From an uncultured bacterium (GTDB lineage Bacteria > Bacillota_I > Bacilli_A > RF39 > UBA660): DNA of 34,795 nt. The stretch is from positions 1 to 34,795 of the forward strand of contig CASDZZ010000012.1 of NCBI GenBank assembly GCA_949285875.1, in the 5' to 3' direction. Below, one piece after another: positions 1 to 7,062 of the stretch. The notes below the pieces were generated by a model that worked only from the letters and a program-made list of their open reading frames with translations, did no database searches and had not been told where the DNA came from. The position numbers and the translations under genes were made by a program. Within the stretch, counting starts at the first letter, position 1. Every line of letters starts with the position of its first letter.

Positions 1-3
1 CAT
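1..3 (-). CDS. start codon of a gene running off the left edge
   Basis: On the minus strand the last three bases of the window read ATG, preceded by AAAGGAG about ten bases upstream (bases 14-20). This is a well-placed ribosome binding site, so a gene on the minus strand very probably begins here and continues outside the window. It lies just past the terminator of tRNA-Thr. No product can be inferred from a single codon. Confidence 0.5.
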
Positions 4-28
4 AACTAATCAACTCCTTTCAAGCATA

Positions 29-56
29 TAAAAAAGGTTAACCGAAATTAACCTTT
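29..56 (-). terminator. intrinsic terminator after tRNA-Thr
   Basis: On the minus strand AAAGGTTAA and TTAACCTTT form a nine-base-pair stem around a six-base loop, followed by a T run. It sits about 40 bases beyond the 3' end of tRNA-Thr, as expected for a tRNA transcript terminator. Confidence 0.8.
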
Positions 57-94
57 CATATATTTAAAGTCGATTAGTTCGACTAATTTCCCTA

Positions 95-168
95 TGGTGC
101 CTCCTGTAAGAATCGAACTTACAATTCAGCCTTACCATGGCTGCGTTATACCACTTAACTAAGGAGGC
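95..168 (-). tRNA. tRNA-Thr (anticodon GGU)
   Basis: The minus strand folds into a complete 74-base cloverleaf. The acceptor stem is GCCTCCT/AGGAGGC, the anticodon stem CAGCC/GGCTG encloses the loop ATGGTAA, and the T arm holds TTCGATTC. The CCA end is encoded at bases 97-95. Loop position gives anticodon GGT, which reads ACC and ACT (Thr). It may be co-transcribed with the preceding 127-residue gene, since no terminator is seen between them. Confidence 0.95.
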
Positions 169-221
169 AAGCTAAATATATTTTATCATATTATATTTAA
201 TAATACAATAAAATATACTAG

Positions 222-605
222 TCATTTTCTACTTTTGCTATTATATTTAATAGAATATTTTTTAGAATCATTTTTAATCATTCTTTTTGTATATTTCTTA
301 TACCCAGGTTTCTCTTTTTTTAAATTAATAGAACTAATTTGGTTATCAATAAAGTTTAAATGAGTCAAATCCTTACTATATTTATTAAAGTAAGGTATTA
401 AATCCATAATAGTTAGGTAAATATAAGATTTATTTAAATCAATGTGTTTTTTGTCATAAATTCTATAAATATTATTGCTTACATGTAATTCTACATATTC
501 TTCATAATTAATCATTAGATAATTAATATTATTAATAGTCATTTTATTTAATAAAAAATCAATAAAAATATCATCTAAATCAGTTAAAATATTAGTTATC
601 TTCAT
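222..605 (-). CDS. hypothetical protein, last gene of the patatin operon
   Basis: A 127-residue ORF starts with ATG one base after the TAA of the HD-domain gene, so translational coupling is likely. The protein is rich in Ile, Asn, Lys and Tyr, has no obvious membrane segment or signal peptide, and ends in a basic tail (residues about 98-127). I recognise no family. It ends with TGA; reading through that codon would add 14 residues before TAA, so the stop assignment rests on the standard code. Its position makes it the last gene of the patatin, pentapeptide, HD operon. Confidence 0.6.
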   Translation of the reverse strand: MKITNILTDLDDIFIDFLLNKMTINNINYLMINYEEYVELHVSNNIYRIYDKKHIDLNKSYIYLTIMDLIPYFNKYSKDLTHLNFIDNQISSINLKKEKPGYKKYTKRMIKNDSKKYSIKYNSKSRK

Positions 606-606
606 G

Positions 607-1191
607 TTATCCTTCTATATCATCATTACTATCAAATTTAACGTCTAAGAACTTACGACTTGCTAAATAATCACACATGTGAACGAATCTTTGGAACCTA
701 GTTTCTGGCTTTGGTAAAACAACATCACTATAATTATTAGTATTCCAAGGACCCATATGTCTTTCAATTACGCTACATAAAAAGTTTATTTCATTATCCT
801 TAAGTGTCAATTTATCTTTATTCTCTTTAATATAATTACTAACTAATAATGGATGATCAAAATTAGTATACTCACTTTTTACAAAACCAGACTTTAAACC
901 ATCATGAAGCATTAAACCTATTAACATCAAATCCTTTTCATTTTTTGTATAAGCTCCAGATACACTTTCATCATTAAATAGTTCATTAGCTATTCTTACC
1001 GCTACCTTTGTATGTCTTACTAACCCACCTTTACCTAAAGCAAAAGAAGGATGGTATTTACCCGTAGAAGAAGCAGGAACTTCAAAAAAATAATCAGGTA
1101 ATAAGTTTATTAAAATTTTAGCATTTTCCTTATACCTTGGGTTGTTTATATAATCTATTTCTTTAAAAAATTTTACTTCTTTATTTATCAT
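607..1191 (-). CDS. HD-domain metal-dependent phosphohydrolase
   Basis: This 194-residue protein shows the metal-binding pattern of the HD superfamily. It has a His in GGLVRHTK (about residue 60), the HD doublet in MLHDG (about 97), a third His in FDHP (about 111) and a further His in ERHMGPWN (about 143). Enzymes of this fold hydrolyse phosphate esters of nucleotides or nucleic acids, and the arrangement resembles the C-terminal HD domain of YhaM-like 3'-5' exoribonucleases, but no nucleic-acid-binding OB domain is present. The substrate is unknown. The ATG follows AAAGGAG. The pentapeptide gene stops 13 bases upstream, so they share an operon. Confidence 0.8.
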   Translation of the reverse strand: MINKEVKFFKEIDYINNPRYKENAKILINLLPDYFFEVPASSTGKYHPSFALGKGGLVRHTKVAVRIANELFNDESVSGAYTKNEKDLMLIGLMLHDGLKSGFVKSEYTNFDHPLLVSNYIKENKDKLTLKDNEINFLCSVIERHMGPWNTNNYSDVVLPKPETRFQRFVHMCDYLASRKFLDVKFDSNDDIEG

Positions 1192-1204
1192 TTTTACACT
1201 CCTT

Positions 1205-1831
1205 TTAAAACTTTATTGTTATCCCTAATAATCTTGATATATTAACCATTCCAGACATATCTACTATAATACCTTTCAAGCTTTCCTGATCAACATCGAT
1301 ATCATCTAATATTGAGTTAGATAAATCAGCTTCCTTAAGACTAGTTTTAAATATTTCAGATTCGGATAAATTGCAACTATCAAAATTAATTCCATTTACC
1401 TTACAATCAAAAAACCTTGATTTCTTTAAATTACAACTTTCAAATAAAATATTTTTTATGGCGCTAGATATATTTATTAATTCCAAATTACATTCCTTAA
1501 AAAATATATTTTTTAAAGATGAATTAATGATTTGGGTACCAATCAAACTACAATTTATAAATTTATTTCTTAATATAAGTTTTTCTTTAATATATGTATT
1601 TGATAAATCACAAGTATCAAACACACAATCTATTAAATCAACATTTTCTAAAGGAAACATACTAAAATCTATATTCTTAAAATAACACCCATTTATTTCA
1701 GTATTGACTACTTTTTTAGCTATTTTCTGATTTTCAAAAAAAAGTTCGCAAACCTTATCGTTAAAATCTACCTTATTAATATCTTCTTTTACTAATTCCT
1801 TTAATATTTTTGGCTGTTCTATTTTTTTCAT
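1205..1831 (-). CDS. pentapeptide-repeat protein, Qnr/McbG-like
   Basis: Tandem pentapeptides of the A(D/N)LxX and CxFxx type run from about residue 45 to 185 (for example CDLSN, CSLIG, CNLKKSRFF, CNLSE). They predict a right-handed quadrilateral beta helix. The C-terminal segment ending in MVNISRLLGITIKF resembles the dimerisation tail of Qnr proteins (pattern SLLMERLGI), and the length of 208 residues is close to Qnr (about 214-218). Qnr and MfpA mimic DNA and bind gyrase; whether this protein does so is inference. I start at the ATG at 1831, two bases after the patatin stop and behind GGGGT, rather than at the upstream in-frame codon 1867 inside the patatin gene. Confidence 0.8.
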   Translation of the reverse strand: MKKIEQPKILKELVKEDINKVDFNDKVCELFFENQKIAKKVVNTEINGCYFKNIDFSMFPLENVDLIDCVFDTCDLSNTYIKEKLILRNKFINCSLIGTQIINSSLKNIFFKECNLELINISSAIKNILFESCNLKKSRFFDCKVNGINFDSCNLSESEIFKTSLKEADLSNSILDDIDVDQESLKGIIVDMSGMVNISRLLGITIKF

Positions 1832-1833
1832 AA

Positions 1834-3054
1834 CTACCCCACTAAAGTCTTTAAATATAAAGCACATAAAAAACTATCTGAAAATAATTTTATAATATTA
1901 TCAAGTATTTTATTAGACTTTTTGTTCTTATTAAGTTCTTGATATATAAATAAAACCAGTTCTTTACTTATAAAAGTATTTTTTAGTATTTTATTTTTTA
2001 AAAGTTCTTTTACCCCTTTAAACGAATCTAATTTTATCTTAGAAAAATTTCTTTTAATAATCATATTTAAAGTAGAAGTTCTATAAATCTTAGAAGGATC
2101 AATATCAAATAATTTAGCTGTTTGTTCTAATACTTCATTAAATTCTTTTTCAAAATTATTTTTCATAAACTTTTTAAGTTTAGAATTTTCATTATCTTTA
2201 CCTACAAAAGTACTAAATAATTGCATAAACTTTTCTTGTTTTCTAATGTAGTTGCGATGCAAAGAATTAATCTTAAAAGCATACAAATTTCCTTCTAATT
2301 TATTAAATTTTTTCATGGTATCATTATAGCCTAAATTAATTGATCTTCTCGTATAATCTTTTTCAAAAACCAAAAAGTTACCTATATCATTTTTAGGCGT
2401 AATTGTTGTTACTTTTACCTTATTTTTATCATAATCTTTTTTTACGCCAACAGCCCTTAAATCAACAGCTATTATTTCTTCAGCTCCTAATTTAATAGCT
2501 AAATCTATTGGTAAATTATCATTATAGCCCCCATCCAGATAATATTCATTTTTAATTTTAGTCATTTTAAATGCAGGAAAGCATGATGCTGAAGCAAGCA
2601 GATAATCTTTAAATAAATCTTTATCAACTTTATTTTTTAGTATATATTTAGCTTTTAAGGAAGGAAATTTTGTTGTAACAAGTCCGAAATCAACTTTAGA
2701 AGAAAAAAAATTTTCACTATCAAAGAAATTATTGATTACCTTTTTTAAACCACTCATCTCATAACCGCCTGTAAAAGCCCCTTTAGCATACATACCAATA
2801 ATCTCTTGTTTTCCCTTATTAGAGTTAAACTGTTTTTTTATCTCTATATCAATAACATTTTTATAATCCATATAGTACCAAAGTTTTAGAGCTTTAAAAT
2901 AATCATTTTGAACCATCATTACACCATTTAATGCACCAACAGAAGTACCAGTTACAATGTCATAATTTATATTTAATCTTCTTAAAGCTTTCCAAACCCC
3001 TAGTTGATATGCTCCTTTAGCTCCTCCGCCAGATAAAACTACTGCTCTTTTCAA
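1834..3054 (-). CDS. patatin-like phospholipase/acyl hydrolase
   Basis: The N-terminal half is a patatin domain. It has the oxyanion-hole loop LSGGGAKGAYQLG (residues 7-19), the nucleophile elbow GTSVG with Ser at residue 38, and the second member of the Ser-Asp dyad in DGGYNDNLP. All catalytic residues are present, so it should hydrolyse acyl esters of lipids. The C-terminal part (about residues 250-406) is Lys-rich and helical with no recognised domain. There is no signal peptide, so it is probably cytosolic or membrane-peripheral. The start is taken as TTG 3054, because AAGGTGAT lies directly upstream and would overlap the alternative GTG at 3063. It is the first gene of a four-gene operon. 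Confidence 0.85.
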   Translation of the reverse strand: MKRAVVLSGGGAKGAYQLGVWKALRRLNINYDIVTGTSVGALNGVMMVQNDYFKALKLWYYMDYKNVIDIEIKKQFNSNKGKQEIIGMYAKGAFTGGYEMSGLKKVINNFFDSENFFSSKVDFGLVTTKFPSLKAKYILKNKVDKDLFKDYLLASASCFPAFKMTKIKNEYYLDGGYNDNLPIDLAIKLGAEEIIAVDLRAVGVKKDYDKNKVKVTTITPKNDIGNFLVFEKDYTRRSINLGYNDTMKKFNKLEGNLYAFKINSLHRNYIRKQEKFMQLFSTFVGKDNENSKLKKFMKNNFEKEFNEVLEQTAKLFDIDPSKIYRTSTLNMIIKRNFSKIKLDSFKGVKELLKNKILKNTFISKELVLFIYQELNKNKKSNKILDNIIKLFSDSFLCALYLKTLVG

Positions 3055-3111
3055 AACAATCACCTTCTATATAGATAAGTATATCAAATCTTTAAAAAAA
3101 TTACCACAAAA

Positions 3112-3143
3112 ATAAAAGAAAGCCACTAACGAAAGTACTTTCT
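3112..3143 (-). terminator. probable terminator after the XRE gene
   Basis: On the minus strand AGAAAG and CTTTCT pair around a loop and are followed by a TTTTATTTTTG run. An overlapping 12-base palindrome (3131-3142) could compete. It lies between the XRE regulator and the patatin gene and separates their transcripts. Confidence 0.5.
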
Positions 3144-3212
3144 TCTTTTCAAACTAAATTAAAATTATATATTATTATATAATAACTCACTGTAACTATT
3201 ATAAGTATTATC

Positions 3213-3680
3213 TTATATATCTTTACTACTTATATTATCTTTCCATTCAGATGCAAGTATATCTTTTAATACAAGCATAGAATCAGTATTATTATAGCCA
3301 TAACTATTTGAAATATCATCTAATAATTCTCTAATTTTAATAGCATGCTTCTTAACATCCACTTTACTTTTATAAGTATTTAAAACTGGATATTTTCTTC
3401 CTCAAGCTTTAGTCCAATTAATGGAAGAATCTTTTTTAGAATCACTATTTTCTATAGCTTTATTTACCCTCTTAAAGTAATCATCAGTACTATCAATAAG
3501 CTCATATAAACTAACATTATATATTTTACCAATATCCTTTATTTGTTTTATGCTTGGATATGTTATTTCCTGCTCTCAATTTGAAATTGCTTGCCTTGTA
3601 ACGTTTAATTTTTCAGCTAAACTCTCTTGGGTATATCCATTTTCTTTTCTAAGTTTAATTAATTTATCTTTTAGTTTCAT
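3213..3680 (-). CDS. XRE-family regulator with two in-frame TGA codons at Trp positions
   Basis: This 155-codon frame starts at ATG 3680 behind AAAGGAAGT and ends at TAA. Residues 1-60 form a helix-turn-helix of the XRE type (GYTQESLAEKLNVTRQAISN followed by WEQE). Codon 35 (3576-3578) and codon 93 (3402-3404) are TGA. The first is the near-invariant Trp of the SxWE motif. The second falls in a NWTKA-W-GRKYPVL segment that I recall as Trp in related XRE proteins. Two other Trp codons (89 and 146) are TGG. No other lesion exists. It reads as an intact gene only if TGA is Trp, so it is either a gene from a UGA=Trp lineage, a readthrough gene, or a pseudogene hit twice at Trp. Under the standard code only 34 residues would be made from the ATG. 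Confidence 0.7.
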
Positions 3681-3701
3681 AATTACTTCCTTTCAAATAT
3701 A

Positions 3702-3720
3702 ATATACATTAAACGTATAT
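3702..3720. promoter_or_regulatory. inverted repeat, candidate operator of the XRE gene
   Basis: ATATAC and GTATAT flank a seven-base spacer, 22-40 bases upstream of the XRE start codon in the expected promoter region. Autoregulation through such a repeat is common for small XRE regulators. That this is the operator is inference, and the composition is AT-rich enough for chance. Confidence 0.35.
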
Positions 3721-3782
3721 ATAAATCTACCAAATTTTTTTAACAAAATAGTATTAATAACAAATATTACTAATACTTTCTA

Positions 3783-4175
3783 TTAAAAATCTATCATATC
3801 ACATACGTGAGAAGTATCAACATTTATATCATTATTTTTCTTTCTTACTATAATATAACCTACACATTCATCTTGCTCACTCGTAAATTTAATAGCTGTT
3901 TGTGGTATAGAAGGTAAAGTATTTCCTTCTTTTTCTAACAAATCCTCCACTTTTATAACAAACGTTCCTTTATTATTAAATTTAAACTTATCCGGCCTCT
4001 TTTTATATAATTCCTTAACAGTTTCTTCATAAGAAGAAAAATCAGACTCGCTTTGTTTATTTAAGTTATAATCCTTAGTAAGCTTTGATAAGATAAAACA
4101 AAATATTATAAAAATAATAATACCTATAACATAATAAAATATATATTTATGAAGATGTAATCTTATTTTTTTCAT
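3783..4175 (-). CDS. single-span membrane protein with pilin-like outer region
   Basis: The protein is 130 residues long. It has a short basic N-terminus, one membrane helix (about residues 10-30) and an extracellular region of about 100 residues. That region has the order VKELYKK..., FVIKVEDLLEKEG and CVGYIIV...SHVC, reminiscent of the soluble domain of small pilin-like proteins with a C-terminal disulfide. It lacks the prepilin peptidase motif, so it is not a canonical prepilin. Start is ATG 4175, with GGAGG 11-12 bases upstream; the in-frame GTG at 4187 overlaps that site. The gene overlaps the end of the preceding gene by 29 bases, so the two are translationally linked. Confidence 0.6.
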   Translation of the reverse strand: MKKIRLHLHKYIFYYVIGIIIFIIFCFILSKLTKDYNLNKQSESDFSSYEETVKELYKKRPDKFKFNNKGTFVIKVEDLLEKEGNTLPSIPQTAIKFTSEQDECVGYIIVRKKNNDINVDTSHVCDMIDF

Positions 4176-4731
4176 ATAAATTACCACCTCCTACGATAAC
4201 ATTAAAGCTAATGTGAGTTTTTACAGATGATAGCAAATTATTTTTTCTTGTAGAATATATATGGATATAATACCTACCATTTTCTTTTAAATAATTAGTA
4301 ATGTCACTAATATATACTCCATCATATAAAACTTTACCCTTTCTTTTAATTTTAAGTTTAACAGCCGTATCTTCTACTTTTTTATAAGAAATGCTATCTT
4401 CCATTAACCAGTCATTAGGCGCTTCTTTTCGGTAACCATTACTATAATAAGTTTCATATTCATTTACTTTTAAAATAAATTTATCTTCTAAATTTAAACT
4501 ATTTATATTATTTTCTACCGCGTTAAAACCTTCCGTCTTAGCTTTAATAATAAATCCACTACTATATTTTTCGGTATAATAACATTTCATTAGTTCTTCA
4601 TTTAATTTTACTTCAAATAAATTTTTATCATAAGAACTATAAAAACTAGTAAAAAAACCAACTGATAAAATCAAAGCCAAAATAACTAAAATGATAAAAG
4701 GTTTAAATATACCCTTAACTGCTTCTGCCAT
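4147..4731 (-). CDS. hypothetical membrane-anchored protein
   Basis: A 194-residue protein with one membrane helix near the N-terminus (FIILVILALILSVGFFTSF, about residues 12-30) followed by a soluble, beta-rich domain presumably outside the cell. No family is recognised. Its ATG lies four bases after the TGA of the upstream gene and uses AGGTGAT there as ribosome site; its 3' end overlaps the next gene. The three genes 5590 to 3783 therefore form one tightly packed operon. A shared envelope role is inference from the order only. Confidence 0.6.
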   Translation of the reverse strand: MAEAVKGIFKPFIILVILALILSVGFFTSFYSSYDKNLFEVKLNEELMKCYYTEKYSSGFIIKAKTEGFNAVENNINSLNLEDKFILKVNEYETYYSNGYRKEAPNDWLMEDSISYKKVEDTAVKLKIKRKGKVLYDGVYISDITNYLKENGRYYIHIYSTRKNNLLSSVKTHISFNVIVGGGNLYEKNKITSS

Positions 4732-4735
4732 GTAA

Positions 4736-5590
4736 TCACCTATCTTTATCTTTGCAAATCTTTCCTTTTATTTTTGCTAAAGTATTTAATTCAAAACTAT
4801 CTACATGACTATCAATAAATTTTCTTTGATCTTCAGAAGCTATATTATACTTTAAAAAGCCTTTAGCAACAGGAAACATCAAATCAGCATCATCATAAAA
4901 TTTAGCAACAAAACTATCTAAATCATTCTTTAATAACGGTTGATAGAATAAAATTTCTTCCTTATTTGCACCTTTTTTTAACATCTCAAATTTATTATAT
5001 TTATAGCTATCTAAAGCCATTTCTAAAATAATATTACTAAAATCTTTATGACTTACATTAAACATTTCCTCTAGCCCTTCTAAAATATAATTAATAGAAG
5101 CAACTAAAGCCTTGTCTTTTTTGTTTTCTAAAACTTCTTTTATTAAATAATATTGTTCAACAAAATCCTGAGCTGATATATTTTTTAAATAAAAAATTAA
5201 ATCTAAAATATATCCAGGAAAAACATTCATAAATTTATTCTTTAAGATTAAAGCATCTTTGAAAAACGAAGCTACCTCAAATCTATTTATATTATTAAAA
5301 CCAAAAACGTCATTGCACATAAGTTCCAATTTATCTATATCTAACGTATCAATAAATTCATCAATGTTATAAATTTCATCTAAATAACTTAAATTTATCT
5401 CTTCTTGACTTTCTTCTTCGTCACACAAATTAAAATTAATTATATATGAAGTTTCATATAAAACCCCGGCCACATATTTTGCCTCAGCACTCTTTTGTTT
5501 TAAAAAGTCTAAAAGTTCATCATAATTTCCTTCATAAATAATTTTTTCAAGAAGAATTCTTACACTATTGTTAAGATTAATTGCTATCAT
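4736..5590 (-). CDS. hypothetical cytosolic helical protein
   Basis: A 284-residue acidic protein with no signal peptide or membrane helix. Leu, Ile, Lys and Glu-rich segments suggest an all-helical fold. I recognise no domain. It is the first gene of the three-gene operon with two membrane-anchored proteins downstream. It ends with TGA four bases before the next ATG; under a UGA=Trp code it would extend only eight residues, so this stop does not by itself settle the code. Start ATG 5590 follows AGGGGGAAATT. Confidence 0.55.
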   Translation of the reverse strand: MIAINLNNSVRILLEKIIYEGNYDELLDFLKQKSAEAKYVAGVLYETSYIINFNLCDEEESQEEINLSYLDEIYNIDEFIDTLDIDKLELMCNDVFGFNNINRFEVASFFKDALILKNKFMNVFPGYILDLIFYLKNISAQDFVEQYYLIKEVLENKKDKALVASINYILEGLEEMFNVSHKDFSNIILEMALDSYKYNKFEMLKKGANKEEILFYQPLLKNDLDSFVAKFYDDADLMFPVAKGFLKYNIASEDQRKFIDSHVDSFELNTLAKIKGKICKDKDR

Positions 5591-5717
5591 AATTTCCCCC
5601 TAAACCACATATTTATATTATATCATATATAATTTTGTTTTTTAAAATAAGTGAAGGCTTTTTAAATATATTTTTTTCCCAAACGAAAATATAATATAAA
5701 TGAAAGGAATGTTTTGT

Positions 5718-5873
5718 ATGTATTATTATGGATATCCCGGTTATCCGGTTTATGAAAACAATAACAACTGTAGCTGGCTTTGGATAATAATAATAGTATT
5801 TATAATATTTTATTTATTCTGTGGTTCAAACTTTAATAACAACCATTATAACTACAATTGTAATAGAAACTAA
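5718..5873 (+). CDS. YjcZ-like small membrane protein
   Basis: A 51-residue ORF has a Tyr/Gly/Pro-rich head (MYYYGYPGYPVY), an Asn run, one hydrophobic helix (WLWIIIIVFIIFYLF) and an Asn/Tyr/Cys tail. This plan matches the very short YjcZ-type sporulation-associated proteins of Bacillota, although it is divergent. AAAGGA lies nine bases before ATG 5718, and a strong terminator directly follows the stop, so it is a self-contained unit. It is the only plus-strand gene in the first 23 kb. Confidence 0.65.
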   Translation: MYYYGYPGYPVYENNNNCSWLWIIIIVFIIFYLFCGSNFNNNHYNYNCNRN

Positions 5874-5897
5874 AAAAGACCTTTAAGGTCTTTTTTT
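5872..5897. terminator. bidirectional terminator
   Basis: AAAAAAGACCTT and AAGGTCTTTTTT form a near-perfect hairpin with A and T runs on the two sides. It can end both the YjcZ-like transcript (plus) and the VanZ-RDD transcript (minus), whose stop codon it touches. Confidence 0.9.
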
Positions 5898-7011
5898 AAA
5901 ATTCATTTGTTTCAGTATCTTTTTCATCTTCTAAAATTGTACTTATATATTTTGTTTTAAACAATCTATCATAAAAAAGCTTATTTTTTACGATAAGATA
6001 AAAAATATTTATAAAATAAAAAAGCATACTTATAAAAATTAATAATAAAACTAAATATAATTCTTTTTCAAGATTAAAATAATTTATTAAAGAAAAGCCA
6101 AAAGTTAAAATAAAATAATTAAAGAAGAAATAATAAAAATATAAAAATACCAGCCTAAGACTTAATCTTAGAAATGTTTTATTAGGAAATTCTAACCTTA
6201 ATTTAAGAAAGCTACTCCCTAAGGTTTTACCATTATAAAAATAAGGTATTATAACAAAATATGTAAATAACAAAATATACTTTAAGAATTTATTATTAAA
6301 TACCAAGCTTATTCCTACATATAAAACAAGGCAAATCAAAATATCTAAACAAAAACTTGTAAGTCTTCTAAACCCTGAAACACTTTTTCCCTTTTCTAAA
6401 GATATCTTATCTATTTGCTCCCTAGTAGGTAAAATTCCCTTTATAATTCCAAATAGTAAATAACCTAATAAACTTCCAAAGGTATTTAAAATAAGGTCAT
6501 CTACATCAAATAGTCTATATGGATAAGGATAGATAAAATATAACCCAGTTAATTGTGTTAATTCAAAAAATAAACTAAGTAAAAAGCCACATAAAAATAC
6601 TTTTTTAAAACTACATTTAAAATAATATCTTAAATACATTCCAAAAGGAATAGTCATTAAAATATTAAATGCTGCAACATAAAAACTTGGCTCAGAAAAA
6701 GCTTTCAAATAAGTACTAGAATCATTAAAAAGAAATGATGAGTTAGTTAAAAAATCACTTACAAAAGCAAAAGGCACCAAATTCATCGTTCTACCCTTAG
6801 GTATAGAAACATCTTTAATATTAGGTAAAGGTAATATTACTAGAAAATAGATTACAATTAAATATAAAATAAAAGAATAAATAATTAAGGCTCTATACCT
6901 ATTAATAGATCCATATTTGTGATATTGATGCAAAATAAAAGGAATAGTAAATAAAAATGCTATTATTGGAAAAACAAATATTGCGGTTTTTATTGCGGTT
7001 ACATAATTCAT
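5896..7011 (-). CDS. VanZ-RDD fusion membrane protein
   Basis: A 371-residue polytopic protein. The N-terminal part (about 1-190) has the VanZ-like arrangement: a membrane helix, the loop LPLPNIKDVSIPKGRTMNLV, further helices and ELTQL...RLFDVDDLILNTFG. VanZ domains are linked to low-level teicoplanin resistance, but most homologues have no known role. The C-terminal part (about 208-350) is an RDD domain (RRLTSFCLDILIC, then NGKTLGSSFLKLRL), a membrane domain proposed in transport. Such fusions occur in Bacillota. It stands alone, between a terminator on each side. Confidence 0.8.
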   Translation of the reverse strand: MNYVTAIKTAIFVFPIIAFLFTIPFILHQYHKYGSINRYRALIIYSFILYLIVIYFLVILPLPNIKDVSIPKGRTMNLVPFAFVSDFLTNSSFLFNDSSTYLKAFSEPSFYVAAFNILMTIPFGMYLRYYFKCSFKKVFLCGFLLSLFFELTQLTGLYFIYPYPYRLFDVDDLILNTFGSLLGYLLFGIIKGILPTREQIDKISLEKGKSVSGFRRLTSFCLDILICLVLYVGISLVFNNKFLKYILLFTYFVIIPYFYNGKTLGSSFLKLRLEFPNKTFLRLSLRLVFLYFYYFFFNYFILTFGFSLINYFNLEKELYLVLLLIFISMLFYFINIFYLIVKNKLFYDRLFKTKYISTILEDEKDTETNEF

Positions 7012-7023
7012 AATACTCTAAAA

Positions 7024-7047
7024 GGATTAGCTGTTTTTAACTAATCC
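7024..7047 (-). terminator. terminator after the BceB-like gene
   Basis: On the minus strand GGATTAG and CTAATCC form a seven-base-pair stem with a ten-base loop and a short T run, 16 bases after the permease stop codon. Confidence 0.65.
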
Positions 7048-7062
7048 TAACCCTCCTTTAAG

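Noticed and set aside
1371-1685. Plus-strand ORF of 104 codons
   Set aside because: It lies wholly inside the pentapeptide-repeat gene on the other strand, has no ribosome site and no recognisable product.
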